Source: CAWGJC01 sp965276665
GTDB taxonomy: Bacteria; Pseudomonadota; Alphaproteobacteria; Acetobacterales; Acetobacteraceae
Direction: 5' to 3'
Length of the DNA stretch: 64,000 nt
Assembly: GCA_965276665.1 (NCBI GenBank)
Contig: OZ255620.1
Location: forward strand, 2,170,001 to 2,234,000
The notes beneath the pieces were generated by a model. The model saw only the letters and a list, made by a program, of their open reading frames with translations, made no database searches and was not told where the DNA came from. The translations under genes were made by a program, and so were the position numbers. This document shows, piece after piece, positions 8,308-17,109 of the stretch (its first letter is position 1; each line of letters starts with the position of its first letter).

Positions 8308-8577
8308 TTACTGCGCCTGCTTGAGGAGCGCGTCGTACTCGCCACAGACCTTGTCCCAATCGACCGTGCCACCGCTCGTCATCTGACCCTGATTGGCCAT
8401 CATGATCGGTTGCAGCTTGGCCATGAGGGCTTGGCCTTGAGCAGGATCCTGCGCCATCTTGGTTTGCACGATCTGGCTGAGTTGAGTGCCTTTCGCCATC
8501 GCCTCCTGCTGCGTGCAGGCGCGTGCGAGGCCAGGTGCTAGGACAAGCAAAGCGGCGAGGGCTGCATGGAACTTCAT
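8308..8577 (-). CDS. Small periplasmic hypothetical protein
   Basis: The 89-residue protein has a signal peptide (MKFHAALAALLVLAPGLARA) followed by a helical mature part of about 69 residues, starting CTQQEAMAKGTQLSQIVQTK and ending DWDKVCGEYDALLKQAQ. The two Cys may pair. A GGAGG lies nine bases before this ATG, which decides against a start further upstream at 8610. Similar short helical periplasmic proteins occur in proteobacteria without a known role. It is flanked by the broken transposase and by a long non-coding stretch. Confidence 0.65.
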   Translation of the reverse strand: MKFHAALAALLVLAPGLARACTQQEAMAKGTQLSQIVQTKMAQDPAQGQALMAKLQPIMMANQGQMTSGGTVDWDKVCGEYDALLKQAQ

Positions 8578-8909
8578 TATCCAAGCCTCCGAAAGTAGAA
8601 GCACTGACACCCCGTTAGGGCTAGGTCGCGCAGCATGTCAACTCACGCGTGACGGAACGATCGTTCATCCGATGCGAGGGAGTCGTCGCGCGCCAGATCG
8701 AATCGGCCCCGCAATGCTCGGCAAGGCCGTCGAGAACTCCGCGCTAGAGCCGATGTTCGAGACTGGGCCGTCCTGTCGGACGAGCTCCGGTGTGCTTCCT
8801 CGACGATTCTGCGCCGCTCGCTTGCGGGCGGTGGCGTGACTGGCGGACTCTCGGCCGTCCAGGCATTCTCACCGTCTGCCACCAGAAATCGTGGGGATCG
8901 ATCGAGCAA
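8578..8909. other. Intergenic stretch with a 12-bp palindrome
   Basis: These 332 bases hold no recognisable gene on either strand. A perfect 12-base palindrome, GAACGATCGTTC, lies at 8655-8666, upstream of the small secreted gene at 8577. The size and symmetry suit a TetR-type operator, but no such regulator is nearby. The rest may be eroded coding sequence, given the decayed genes on both sides. Confidence 0.35.
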
Positions 8910-9227
8910 ATGGCCTTCAAATGCACTATTCCCGCCATGTCGACCGTGCAGCGTGACGATGCCGACGTGCGGATCACGCGGTGGGACTTCGAGCCCGGCG
9001 CGGTCACCGGGCAGCACACGCATGGCTGGCCCTACGTGGTCGTGCTCCTCACCGACGCTGTGATGCGCGTGGATGACGGATCGGACGTAGCGGAGACCCG
9101 TCTCGTCGCGGGCCAAGCCTATCACCGTCCCGCCGGCGTCGAGCACGATGTGATGAACGGGGCTGACGTGCCGATGGCCTTCGTGGAGGTCGAGTTCAAG
9201 CGGCCCGGAGCGCTCGTGTTCGGGTGA
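8910..9227 (+). CDS. Cupin-domain protein
   Basis: This single-domain cupin of about 105 residues has motif 1 QHTHGWPYVVVLL, with the HxH metal ligands and Tyr where the usual Glu would be, and motif 2 YHRPAGVEHDVMN with the third His. It probably binds a metal ion and a small ligand; the function is unknown. The ATG at 8910 is preferred, with a second in-frame ATG at 8937. It ends four bases before a fragment of a different cupin protein, oxalate decarboxylase. An eight-base repeat GTGTTCGG occurs at the end of this gene and at the start of the fragment, which suggests a deletion junction. Confidence 0.6.
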   Translation: MAFKCTIPAMSTVQRDDADVRITRWDFEPGAVTGQHTHGWPYVVVLLTDAVMRVDDGSDVAETRLVAGQAYHRPAGVEHDVMNGADVPMAFVEVEFKRPGALVFG

Positions 9228-9230
9228 GGC

Positions 9231-9494
9231 GTGTTCGGCGCATCGGAAAGCGCGCGCAGCTTCGATTACCGGGCCGGCGATGTCGGCTACGTTCCTGTCG
9301 CGATGTGGCGTTACATCGAGAACACCGGGAGCGCGACCTTGCGCTATCTCGAGATGTTCCGCAGCCCGGTGTTCCGCGACCTGTCGCTCGCCAGTGGAGC
9401 GCTGACGCCGCCCGAGCTCGTTCGCGGACATCTCCGCCCGTCCGCTGCGGTGATGAGCGTCCTGCAGAAGACGAAACACCCGATCGTACCGTCC
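9231..9494 (+). pseudogene. C-terminal fragment of an oxalate decarboxylase (bicupin)
   Basis: About 88 residues match the C-terminal end of OxdC-type bicupins. The fragment opens with VFGASESARSFDYRAGDVGY and VPVAMWRYIENTG, then SLASGALTPPELVRGHL and ends near LQKTKHPIVPS. The N-terminal cupin and most of the second are absent. In intact enzymes the metal-ligand His lies in a GHY(V/I)EN motif; here it reads WRYIEN, so the ligand is lost. The frame stays open to 9740 but no longer resembles OxdC. It is a remnant. Confidence 0.65.
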
Positions 9495-9660
9495 TGGGCG
9501 GCGTTCTCGATGGCCGAGCCGTCGCACGGCGCACACGTTTCACTCACGCGTGCGGGGTCGCGCGCTCCGAATGGGAGGAGCTTCTTCGCACTGATGATGC
9601 AGAACACGATAGAGGGATTTTCGCCGATCCGATCTATGGCGACAATCGAGAGTTCGTCGG

Positions 9661-9926
9661 CTGCCGGCCCTGATGCGTCTCGTGCCCCGGCTGGCGGGAA
9701 GCGCCGCCGTGCCGTCGCGCAACCTACTCAGCCTGATTGAGGGCGTGCTGCACGGCGCGCAATCGGCGGCGACCGACGCGGCCCCGTCGGCTCGGCGATG
9801 CCGCGCTTCACCGATCGTCTCGACGATTCCGAGACCGCCGCCGTCCTGACCTCCATCCGCAACAGCTGGAGCAATGCGGCGGCACGCGTGAGCGCCGGCC
9901 AGATCGCCCGACGGCGCGGCGATTAG
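9661..9926 (+). pseudogene. C-terminal fragment of a membrane-associated cytochrome c
   Basis: Two frames together read as the end of a c-type cytochrome of the kind found as electron-accepting subunits of alcohol or aldehyde dehydrogenases. The first frame gives PRLAGSAAVPSRNLLSLIEG and VLHGAQSAATDAAPS. After a frameshift near 9790, MPRFTDRLDDSETAAVLTSI and RNSWSNAAARVSAGQIARRR follow, ending with TAG at 9924-9926. MPxF with the conserved Met and AAVLTxIRNSWxN are typical. No CxxCH haem site remains in this part. It is inactive. Confidence 0.6.
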
Positions 9927-10008
9927 GAGTGCGTTTCAGGACCCGCTGGAGCGCGATGCCTTGCAGGTTCCTGGCGCGGCAGAGTCGGCTGCTGAGCCTC
10001 GATCCGGA

Positions 10009-11175
10009 TCATATCGTCGCCAGCGTGTGACGGGCGATCATCAGCTCCTCGTCGGTGGGGATCACCAGCACTGCGACGCGGCTGTCGGGCGTGCTGATCC
10101 GCACCGCCGCTTTCGCGTTCGCCGCCTCGTCGAGCGTCACGCCGAGCCAGGCGAGACGCGCGCAGGCGGCGGCGCGGATCTCCGCCGCATGCTCGCCGAT
10201 CCCTGCCGTGAAGACGAACGCATCGACCCCGCCCAACGACGCCGCCATTCCGCCAGCCTCGCGCGCGAGACGGAAGATGAATAAATCGACCGCCTCGCGG
10301 GCTTCCACGGCGGCGCTCTTGACCAGGTCGCGCATATCGCTCGCGACCCCCGACACGCCGAGCAGGCCGGATCGGTTATAGAGCAGATCCTGCACCTCGG
10401 CCGCTGCCATGCCGCGTGCCTCCTGCAGGTACAGCACCACGCCGGGATCAAGCGTGCCGCAGCGCGTTCCCATCACCAGCCCGTCGAGCGCGGTGAGGCC
10501 CATCGTGGTGTCGATGCTGCGCCCGTCCTGCATCGCGCAAAGGCTGGCGCCATTGCCGAGATGCGCGACGATGACGCGCCCGGACGCCAGATCGGGCGCG
10601 ATGTCCCGCAGCAATCCGCCAACATACTCGTAGGAGAGGCCGTGGAACCCGTAGCGCCGCAGGCCAGCGTCGCCGAGCGCCCGTGGCAAAGCCAGGCGCG
10701 TGGCGGTCGCCGACATCGTGTGGTGGAAAGCGGTGTCGAAGCACGCGACCTGCGGCAGGTTCGGCCGCGTGGCTAGAAGCCTCCGCATCGGCGCGAGATT
10801 ATGCGGCTGGTGCAGCGGGGCGAGCGGGGTGAGCGCATCGAGAGATTTCAGCAGCGACGCGGTGATTCTCACCGGTGCGGCGTGATCGGCGCCCCCATGC
10901 ACGACGCGATGGCCAATCGCGGCCAGCCTGTCGCCGCCGAGATGCGACTCCGTCCAGTCGAGCAACGTGTCGAGCAGCGCGTCGAATGAAGGTGCTACAT
11001 CCGTCCAGCGGCGTTCGGCGAGCACCTCTCCGTCGGCGGAGCGCGCCAAAAAATGCGGCGCGCTGCCGATGCCTTCGACATGTCCGCGCGAGACCGCCCG
11101 GAAAGGATCGGTCTCGAACAAGGCGAATTTGACGGAGGATGAGCCCGCATTGAGTGTCAGCAGGGCGTCAGACAT
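10009..11175 (-). CDS. ackA: Acetate kinase
   Basis: The enzyme converts acetyl phosphate and ADP to acetate and ATP. Expected motifs are all present: TLNAGSSSVKFALF at the N-terminus, GHRVVHGG, FDTAFHHTM, YGFHGLSYEYV, VAHLGNGASL, MGTRCGTLDPG and FTAGIGEHAAEIR. The length of 388 residues is normal. The ATG at 11175 is preferred over a further upstream start at 11277, because the extension overlaps the phosphoketolase gene and is not conserved. It lies 34 bases downstream of xfp and is almost certainly cotranscribed, so it converts the acetyl phosphate made by phosphoketolase into ATP. Confidence 0.93.
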   Translation of the reverse strand: MSDALLTLNAGSSSVKFALFETDPFRAVSRGHVEGIGSAPHFLARSADGEVLAERRWTDVAPSFDALLDTLLDWTESHLGGDRLAAIGHRVVHGGADHAAPVRITASLLKSLDALTPLAPLHQPHNLAPMRRLLATRPNLPQVACFDTAFHHTMSATATRLALPRALGDAGLRRYGFHGLSYEYVGGLLRDIAPDLASGRVIVAHLGNGASLCAMQDGRSIDTTMGLTALDGLVMGTRCGTLDPGVVLYLQEARGMAAAEVQDLLYNRSGLLGVSGVASDMRDLVKSAAVEAREAVDLFIFRLAREAGGMAASLGGVDAFVFTAGIGEHAAEIRAAACARLAWLGVTLDEAANAKAAVRISTPDSRVAVLVIPTDEELMIARHTLATI

Positions 11176-11209
11176 TGATGGGTTTCCGTTGTGCTCTGCG
11201 ATCCCGCGA

Positions 11210-13672
11210 TCACGCCGACCAGACCCAATCCTTGATCTCGGGAAGATCGTCGAAATGCTCGCGAATGTAGTTCTCATGCTCGGCGAGCAGGGTCATGCAT
11301 CGATCGATCAGCGCGCTGCTGGCGCGGAGCATGGTGCGCGCGTAGCGGAGCGCGTCGAGGCAGAGATGCAGGCGGCTCATCTTGTTCAGCACCACCATGT
11401 CGAACGGCGTGGTCGTCGTGCCCTCCTCGAGGTAGCCGCGCACATGGAAACGGTCATGCGCCGACCTGCCATGCAGCAGATCGTGGATCACGCCGGGATA
11501 GCCGTGAAACGCGAAGACGACCGGCACGGTGGCCGTGAAGATGTGGACGAAATCCTCGTCGCCCATGCCGTGCGGATGCCGGTCGGCCGGCGCCAGCTTC
11601 ATCAGGTCGACCACGTTGACGACGCGCACCTTCAGATCCGGGACATGCTGGCGCAGCATCCACACCGCCGCGATCGTCTCCTGGGTCGGAATGTCCCCGG
11701 CGCAGGCCAGGACGATGTCCGGCGCGTCCGGCTGGTTGCTGTACATGTCCCAAATGCCAACACCCTTCGCGCAATGCGCCTGCGCCTCCTCCATCCTCAG
11801 CCATTGCAGCTGCGGCTGCTTGTCGATGACGACGAGGTTCAGGTAGTTGCGGCTGCGTAAGCAGTGATCGGCAACCGAAAGCAGGCAGTTCGCGTCGGGC
11901 GGCAGATAGACCCGGGCGACGCTCGGCTTGCGATGAATGATCGTGTCGATGAAGCCGGGCCCCTGATGGCTGAACCCGTTATGGTCGTTGCGCCAGCAGG
12001 TGGAGGTCAGCAGGTAATTGAGCGAGGGGATATCCGCGCGCCACGGCACCCGCTTCGCGTGCTCGATCCATTTCGCATGCTGCATCGCCATCGAATCGAC
12101 GATCATCGCAAAGGCCTCGTAGGTCGCGAACAGGCCATGCCGGCCGGTCAGCGTGTAGCCTTCCAGCCAGCCATGGCAGCAATGCTCGCTCAGCACCTCC
12201 ATCACGCGCCCATCATGCGACACGTGATCGTCCTGCGGCAGAATCGTGCTCACCAGGCAGCGATCCGACGCGTCGAATACCGCGCCGAGCCGGTTGGAAT
12301 TGGTCTCGTCTGGGCAGAACAGGCGGAAATTCTGCGGATTGCCCGCGTACAGATCCCGCAGATAGGCGCCGAGAACCGCCGTCGATCCGATGCGGTCGCG
12401 CGCCCGCTCGGCGAATCTCACCTGATAGGTGGTGTAATCCGGCAGCGCGAGCGGCGCGGTCAGCTTGCCGCCATTCGCGTGCGGGTTGGCGCCCATGCGC
12501 CGCGCGCCATCCGGCGCGAGCTCCGCGTATTCGCGTTTGAAGCGGCCCGCCTCGTCGAACAGCTCGTCCGGCTTGTAGCTGCGCATCCAGGCATCGAGGA
12601 TGCGCAGATGCTCCGGATTGGTCTTGACCTCGGCGACCGGCACCTGATGCGCGCGGAACGTGCCCTCGACCGGCAGCCCGTCGACGAATTTCGGCCCGGT
12701 CCAGCCTTTTGGCGTGCGCAGGATAATGACGGGCCAACGCGGCCGCTCGGCCATTCCGCCGCCGCGCGCCGCCTGCTGGATGCCGCGAATGGCGAGCACC
12801 GCGCGCTCCATCACGGTGGCGAATTCCCTGTGCACCGCAGCCGGATCGTCGCCTTCGACAAAATGCGGCGCATAGCCCTGGCTGTGGAAGAACTCGGCCA
12901 GATCGCTGTCGTTGTGGCGTGCCCAGACCGTCGGGCCAGAAATCTTGTAGCCGTTCAGATGCAGAATCGGCAGCACCGCGCCGTCCCGTTTCGGATTGAT
13001 GAAATCGATGCTCTTCCAGCTGCCGGCGAGCGGGCCGGTTTCCGACTCGCCGTCGCCGACAACGGCGGCAACCAGCAGATCGGGATTGTCCATCACCGCT
13101 CCGAACGCGTGCACCAGCACATAGCCGAGCTCGCCGCCTTCATGAATCGAACCGGGCGTCGGCACGCTGACATGGCTCGGCACCCCACCCGGCGTCGAGA
13201 ACTGGCGAAACAGCCGCAGCATCCCGGCTTCGTCCCGTGTCACCTCGGGATAGAACTCGGTGTAGCTGCCCTCCAGCCAGACATTCGCGAGCAGGGCCGG
13301 ACCGCCATGCCCGGGGCCGGCCATGTAGATCGCGTCGAGATCGTATTTCCGGATCAGGCGGTTCATGTGCACGTAGATCAGGTTCAGCCCCGGAGACGTG
13401 CCCCAATGGCCGAGCAGACGTGGCTTGATGTGATCCGGCGTCAGCCTCTCGCGCAGCAGCGGGTTGGCGGACAGATAGATCTGGCCGACATTGAGGTAGT
13501 TCGCCGCCCGCCACCACGCATCCATCCTGCGCAACTCGTCCGCGCTCGGCCCCGGTGTTTTCAGATCGGGTGTTTTCAGATCGGATGTTTTCAGATCGGG
13601 TGTTTTCAGGTCGGGTGCTTTCAGGTCGGGCACGCTCGGACCGAGTGCAGCGTCATCGGATACCTCGTTCAT
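11210..13672 (-). CDS. xfp: Xylulose-5-phosphate/fructose-6-phosphate phosphoketolase
   Basis: This thiamine diphosphate enzyme cleaves xylulose 5-phosphate (and often fructose 6-phosphate) with phosphate to acetyl phosphate and a sugar phosphate. Family motifs include LLGHWGTSPGLNLIYVHMNR, YMAGPGHGGPALLANVWLEG, GELGYVLVHAFGA and the TPP site VVGDGESETGPLAGSW. At 820 residues it is slightly longer than usual. The extra length is an N-terminal extension (residues about 14-41) of five near-identical DLKTP pentapeptides encoded by a 15-bp tandem repeat. The start follows a GAGGA on the minus strand. The gene leads an operon with ackA, giving a phosphoketolase bypass. Confidence 0.93.
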   Translation of the reverse strand: MNEVSDDAALGPSVPDLKAPDLKTPDLKTSDLKTPDLKTPGPSADELRRMDAWWRAANYLNVGQIYLSANPLLRERLTPDHIKPRLLGHWGTSPGLNLIYVHMNRLIRKYDLDAIYMAGPGHGGPALLANVWLEGSYTEFYPEVTRDEAGMLRLFRQFSTPGGVPSHVSVPTPGSIHEGGELGYVLVHAFGAVMDNPDLLVAAVVGDGESETGPLAGSWKSIDFINPKRDGAVLPILHLNGYKISGPTVWARHNDSDLAEFFHSQGYAPHFVEGDDPAAVHREFATVMERAVLAIRGIQQAARGGGMAERPRWPVIILRTPKGWTGPKFVDGLPVEGTFRAHQVPVAEVKTNPEHLRILDAWMRSYKPDELFDEAGRFKREYAELAPDGARRMGANPHANGGKLTAPLALPDYTTYQVRFAERARDRIGSTAVLGAYLRDLYAGNPQNFRLFCPDETNSNRLGAVFDASDRCLVSTILPQDDHVSHDGRVMEVLSEHCCHGWLEGYTLTGRHGLFATYEAFAMIVDSMAMQHAKWIEHAKRVPWRADIPSLNYLLTSTCWRNDHNGFSHQGPGFIDTIIHRKPSVARVYLPPDANCLLSVADHCLRSRNYLNLVVIDKQPQLQWLRMEEAQAHCAKGVGIWDMYSNQPDAPDIVLACAGDIPTQETIAAVWMLRQHVPDLKVRVVNVVDLMKLAPADRHPHGMGDEDFVHIFTATVPVVFAFHGYPGVIHDLLHGRSAHDRFHVRGYLEEGTTTTPFDMVVLNKMSRLHLCLDALRYARTMLRASSALIDRCMTLLAEHENYIREHFDDLPEIKDWVWSA
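13555..13629. repeat. 15-bp tandem repeat, five units, inside xfp
   Basis: Five units of GTGTTTTCAGATCGG, with one to three substitutions, run head to tail at 13555-13569, 13570-13584, 13585-13599, 13600-13614 and 13615-13629. On the coding (minus) strand each unit encodes a pentapeptide close to DLKTP. The unit is a multiple of three, so copy-number changes would keep the frame. The repeat sits before the conserved phosphoketolase fold. Confidence 0.9.
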
Positions 13673-13811
13673 AGGTCATCCTCATCTTGGCGCCGGGCGG
13701 CAGCGACGCAGCCCAGGACTTTCTTCGGCTCGCATGGCAAATGCCCGGTCTTAGAGTGCGTTACAACCCGCCAGGCCGAGCAGTCGCGAGGGCCGCGCGG
13801 GTCAGGAGCGG

Positions 13812-16031
13812 CTATGTTTCGGTCACCAGGCTTTCGATCCTCAACGGCAGGTTGCGAAGCCGCTGCCCGGTCGCGTGATAAATCGCGTTGGCGACCGCGG
13901 CCGACGTGCCGACGATCCCGATCTCGCCAATTCCCTTGATGCCGAGCGGATTGATGACCTTGTCCTCTTCCGGCACCATGATGACGTGAACCTCGCCGAC
14001 ATCGGCGTTCACCGGCACCATGTAATCGGCGAGGTTGGTGTTGACGTAGCGGGCCCCGCGCGGATCGATGAGCGTCTCCTCGTGCAGCGCCGAGCCGAGA
14101 CCCCAGATCATGCCGCCCATATACTGGCTGTGGGCGGTTCGCGTGTTCATGATCCGGCCCGCGGCAAAAGCGCCGACCATCCGCGGAACCCGGATCTCGC
14201 GTGTCCGCGAATGCACACGGACTTCCACGAACTGCGCCCCGAAGGCGAATTGGATGCGGTCCGGGAGCCCCGCGCCGCCCTGCGGGACCGCCGCGCCCCG
14301 GTAAAGCTGCCGCAGAGCGCCCGCGGAGGATCCGTGCGGCTGCCATTCGGCGTATTCCTCCAGCGCGCCCATGCCGCGATCCCTGATCGCCTGACGGATA
14401 TCGGCGGCCGGCGCGCCATTCTCGCCGAGCCGGGCCCGGATGGCGTCGCAGGCCTTGACGATGGCCGAACAGACGCTCGCGGTCTGGATCGAGCCGCCGG
14501 CAACGGGCGCCGGCGGCAGGTCCGTGTCGCCCAGGCTGACCGAGACGGCCTCCACGGGCAGGCCGAGCCGTTCGGCCGCCGTCTGCGCCGCGACCGTGTA
14601 GAGGCCGTTGCCGATCTCGTGGCCTGCGGTCTCGACGTGCACCCGCCCATCGGCGAGCAGCCGGACGCGGGCGGTCGCGGCGGCCATCTGGGTCGGATAG
14701 GCGGAGCTGGCGCAACCCCATCCGACCAGCCACTCGCCATCATGCATGGAGCCGGGCCGCGGATCGCGCTTCGTCCAGCCGAACGCCGCGGCGGCCTGGT
14801 CGAAACAGGGCATCAGCGCGCGGCTGGTATAGGGCAGGCCCTTGATCGGCTCGTTCCGCGTGTCGTTGATCCGGCGAAGCTCGACCGGATCCATGTTCAA
14901 CGCGACCGCGAGCTCGTCCATCGCGCTCTCCAGCGCGAAGAAATACGGCGTCTCCGCCGGCGCGCGCATGAAGCCCGGCGTGGAACGGTCGGCCCGGACG
15001 ATGGTCACGTTGCTGGCGATGTTCGGGCAGGCGTAGATGCGCGTGGTCGCATCGGTGCCGGCCACCGCGTACGGATCGGGCCGGGAGGTGATCTCGGCCC
15101 CCTCATGGCTGAGCGCCTGCAGCTTCCCGTCCCTGCTCGCGCCGAGCTTGATCCGATGCTGCGTCTCGGCACGGTAGGTCGCGATGGTGAACCCCTGCTC
15201 GCGCGTCGGCACGAGCTTGACCGGGCGGCCCAGCCGCCTAGCCGCGACCGCGACCAGCGCGGTGCGCTGCGTCAAGCCGCCCCGCGATCCGAACGCGCCC
15301 CCCACGAAGCGGCTGATCACCCTGATCCGGCCAGGATCGATCCCGAGCTGCGCCGCGAGCCCATACTTGAGCCCGGTGACGTTCTGGCTCGGCTCATGGA
15401 CGGTGAGCTGCGGCCCGTTCCAGCTGCATTGCGTGGTGAAGAGCTCGATCGGGTTATGGTGCTGCGTGGGTGTCGAATAGCTGACATCGAGCTTGACGGG
15501 AGACGCGTCGAAGGCGGCCGCGAAGTCGCCGACCTTCGGGTCATCGTGCTTCCTGTTCTGAGCCGCGAGCTCCTGGCTGACCACGCCCGGCGCGCCGAAC
15601 GAGGCGGACGGGGTTTCCGCCGCGTAATCGACCACGACCCGGTTGGCGGCGTCGCGGGCGGCCTCGTAGCTGTTGGCCAGCACGACGGCGATGGTCTGGC
15701 CCGCATAGGCGATCTCGGCCGAGCCGAGCGGCACGACCGAGTTGGAGGCCGGGCCGCCAGCGGTCAGGTAACCGACCTTGCGAATGCCGTCTCCGATGTT
15801 CTGGTAGGTGAGGATGTCGAGCACGCCCCTGAGCGCGCTCGCCTCGCGCAGGTCGAACGACTTGATGCGTCCTTTCGCGATGCGGCTCGAGACGAGATAG
15901 GCGTACGCGACATCGGGCAGCACCACATCGGTCGTGTATTGCGCGGCGCCGGTGACCTTGGCGCGCGCGTCGTAGCGTGGAATCGGCTGACCCATATTCG
16001 CCAAGGGCGCGGGCGCGGCGGGATCGATCAT
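13812..16031 (-). CDS. paoC: Aldehyde oxidoreductase, molybdopterin-binding subunit
   Basis: This is the large subunit (739 residues) of a xanthine oxidase-family enzyme that binds the molybdenum cofactor. Evidence is GQPIPRYDARAKVTGAAQYT at the N-terminus, the substrate/cofactor loops FVGGAFGSRGGLTQR and PAETPYFFALESAMDELA, and the C-terminal GIKGIGEIGIVGTSAAVANA with the catalytic Glu. The order and features of the upstream genes match periplasmic PaoABC, which oxidises aromatic and other aldehydes to acids. The subunit has no signal peptide and would be exported with the Tat-bearing paoA product. The start lies three bases beyond the paoB stop. Xfp begins 139 bases downstream. Confidence 0.85.
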   Translation of the reverse strand: MIDPAAPAPLANMGQPIPRYDARAKVTGAAQYTTDVVLPDVAYAYLVSSRIAKGRIKSFDLREASALRGVLDILTYQNIGDGIRKVGYLTAGGPASNSVVPLGSAEIAYAGQTIAVVLANSYEAARDAANRVVVDYAAETPSASFGAPGVVSQELAAQNRKHDDPKVGDFAAAFDASPVKLDVSYSTPTQHHNPIELFTTQCSWNGPQLTVHEPSQNVTGLKYGLAAQLGIDPGRIRVISRFVGGAFGSRGGLTQRTALVAVAARRLGRPVKLVPTREQGFTIATYRAETQHRIKLGASRDGKLQALSHEGAEITSRPDPYAVAGTDATTRIYACPNIASNVTIVRADRSTPGFMRAPAETPYFFALESAMDELAVALNMDPVELRRINDTRNEPIKGLPYTSRALMPCFDQAAAAFGWTKRDPRPGSMHDGEWLVGWGCASSAYPTQMAAATARVRLLADGRVHVETAGHEIGNGLYTVAAQTAAERLGLPVEAVSVSLGDTDLPPAPVAGGSIQTASVCSAIVKACDAIRARLGENGAPAADIRQAIRDRGMGALEEYAEWQPHGSSAGALRQLYRGAAVPQGGAGLPDRIQFAFGAQFVEVRVHSRTREIRVPRMVGAFAAGRIMNTRTAHSQYMGGMIWGLGSALHEETLIDPRGARYVNTNLADYMVPVNADVGEVHVIMVPEEDKVINPLGIKGIGEIGIVGTSAAVANAIYHATGQRLRNLPLRIESLVTET

Positions 16032-16034
16032 GGC

Positions 16035-17105
16035 TCAGCCCTCCAACGTGGCGGCTTGCAGAAGCGCGCGGACCAGCGTGGACTGGCCGAGCGCAACCTT
16101 GAATGCGTTGTGGGCATGCGGGGTCGCCGCGGCAAAGGCGATGCGCGCGGCGTTCGCCGCGCTCGCCTCGTCGAGCGGCCTGCCGGCCAGGGCCGCCTCC
16201 GCCTCCGCCGCGCGCCAGGGCACGGTCGCCACGCCGCCAAGGGCGATCCGGGCCTGGCGGACGTCATTGCCCTCCATGTGCAGGGCGACCGCGGCGGAGG
16301 CCAGGGCGAACTCGTAAGATTGGCGGTCGCGAATCTTCAGATAAAGCGACCGCCGCGTCCAGGCGCCGCTCGGCACGCTGAAGCCGGTGATCAGCTCGCC
16401 CGGCGTCAGCACGGTCTCGACATGCGGCGTCGCTCCGGGTGGCCGGTGCAGGCGCGCGAACGGGATTGTCCTGGCCCCGGACGGCCCGACGATGGTCACC
16501 TCGGCGTCGAGCGCGAGAAGCGCCTGCGCGAAATCGCCCGGGTAGGTGGCGATGCAATCCGAGCTGCCGCCCAGCACGGCGTGCTGGCGGTTCATCCCGT
16601 CCATCGCGGCGCAGCCGGAGCCGGGAACGCGCTTGTTGCAGGCCGTCCATGCGGTGTCGCGGAAATAGGTGCAGCGGGTTCGCTGCAGCACGTTGCCGCC
16701 GAGCGTCGCCATGTTGCGAAGCTGCGCGCTCGCCGCGAGCTGAAGGCTCTGGGCGATGACGGGATAGGTCTTGACGATGTCGGGATGCGCGGCCGCGGTG
16801 GACATCTTGACCAGCGCGCCGAGACGCAGCCCGGCATCCGAGACCTCGACGGTCCCGAGCGTCGCGCCGCCGGCCATGTCGGCGACCCCAGTGCTGTCGA
16901 TGACCCCAGTCCTGTCGACGACCCCTGTCATGTCGACAACCCTGGCGGGACGCATCACGTCCAACTTCATGAGATCGAGAAGCGTGGTGCCGCCGGCAAG
17001 ATATTCGACCGGCAGACGGCCCTGCACGAGCGGGCCGTTCTGCACGGGAAACGCCTTCACGGCGGCAGCGAGCGTCGTGACGCTTTCGTAGATGAATGGC
17101 CGCAT
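16035..17105 (-). CDS. paoB: Aldehyde oxidoreductase, FAD-binding subunit
   Basis: This is the medium subunit (356 residues) of a xanthine oxidase-type enzyme. FAD-binding motifs are YLAGGTTLLDLMK and ATLGGNVLQRTRC. It carries the extra cysteine cluster TRCTYFRD...ACNKRVPGSGCAA that holds an additional [4Fe-4S] cluster in PaoB and is absent from ordinary xanthine dehydrogenase FAD subunits. This supports the PaoABC assignment. Between MRPARVVDMTG and EVSDAGLRLGAL there is an insertion of hexapeptide repeats (VVDMTG, VVDRTG, VIDSTG, VADMAG). It lies four bases from paoA and three from paoC in a tight operon. Confidence 0.85.
   Translation of the reverse strand: MRPFIYESVTTLAAAVKAFPVQNGPLVQGRLPVEYLAGGTTLLDLMKLDVMRPARVVDMTGVVDRTGVIDSTGVADMAGGATLGTVEVSDAGLRLGALVKMSTAAAHPDIVKTYPVIAQSLQLAASAQLRNMATLGGNVLQRTRCTYFRDTAWTACNKRVPGSGCAAMDGMNRQHAVLGGSSDCIATYPGDFAQALLALDAEVTIVGPSGARTIPFARLHRPPGATPHVETVLTPGELITGFSVPSGAWTRRSLYLKIRDRQSYEFALASAAVALHMEGNDVRQARIALGGVATVPWRAAEAEAALAGRPLDEASAANAARIAFAAATPHAHNAFKVALGQSTLVRALLQAATLEG
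16866..16937. repeat. 18-bp tandem repeat, four units, inside paoB
   Basis: Four diverged 18-base units occupy about 16866-16883, 16884-16901, 16902-16919 and 16920-16937. The clearest copies are GACCCCAGTGCTGTCGAT and GACCCCAGTCCTGTCGAC. On the minus strand they encode the hexapeptides VADMAG, VIDSTG, VVDRTG and VVDMTG. The repeat lengthens a loop in the FAD subunit without changing frame. Confidence 0.8.
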
Positions 17106-17109
17106 GATA

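Noticed and set aside
13555..13629. CRISPR-like array
   Set aside because: The repeats are directly adjacent without spacers and are in frame with xfp, so this is a coding tandem repeat.
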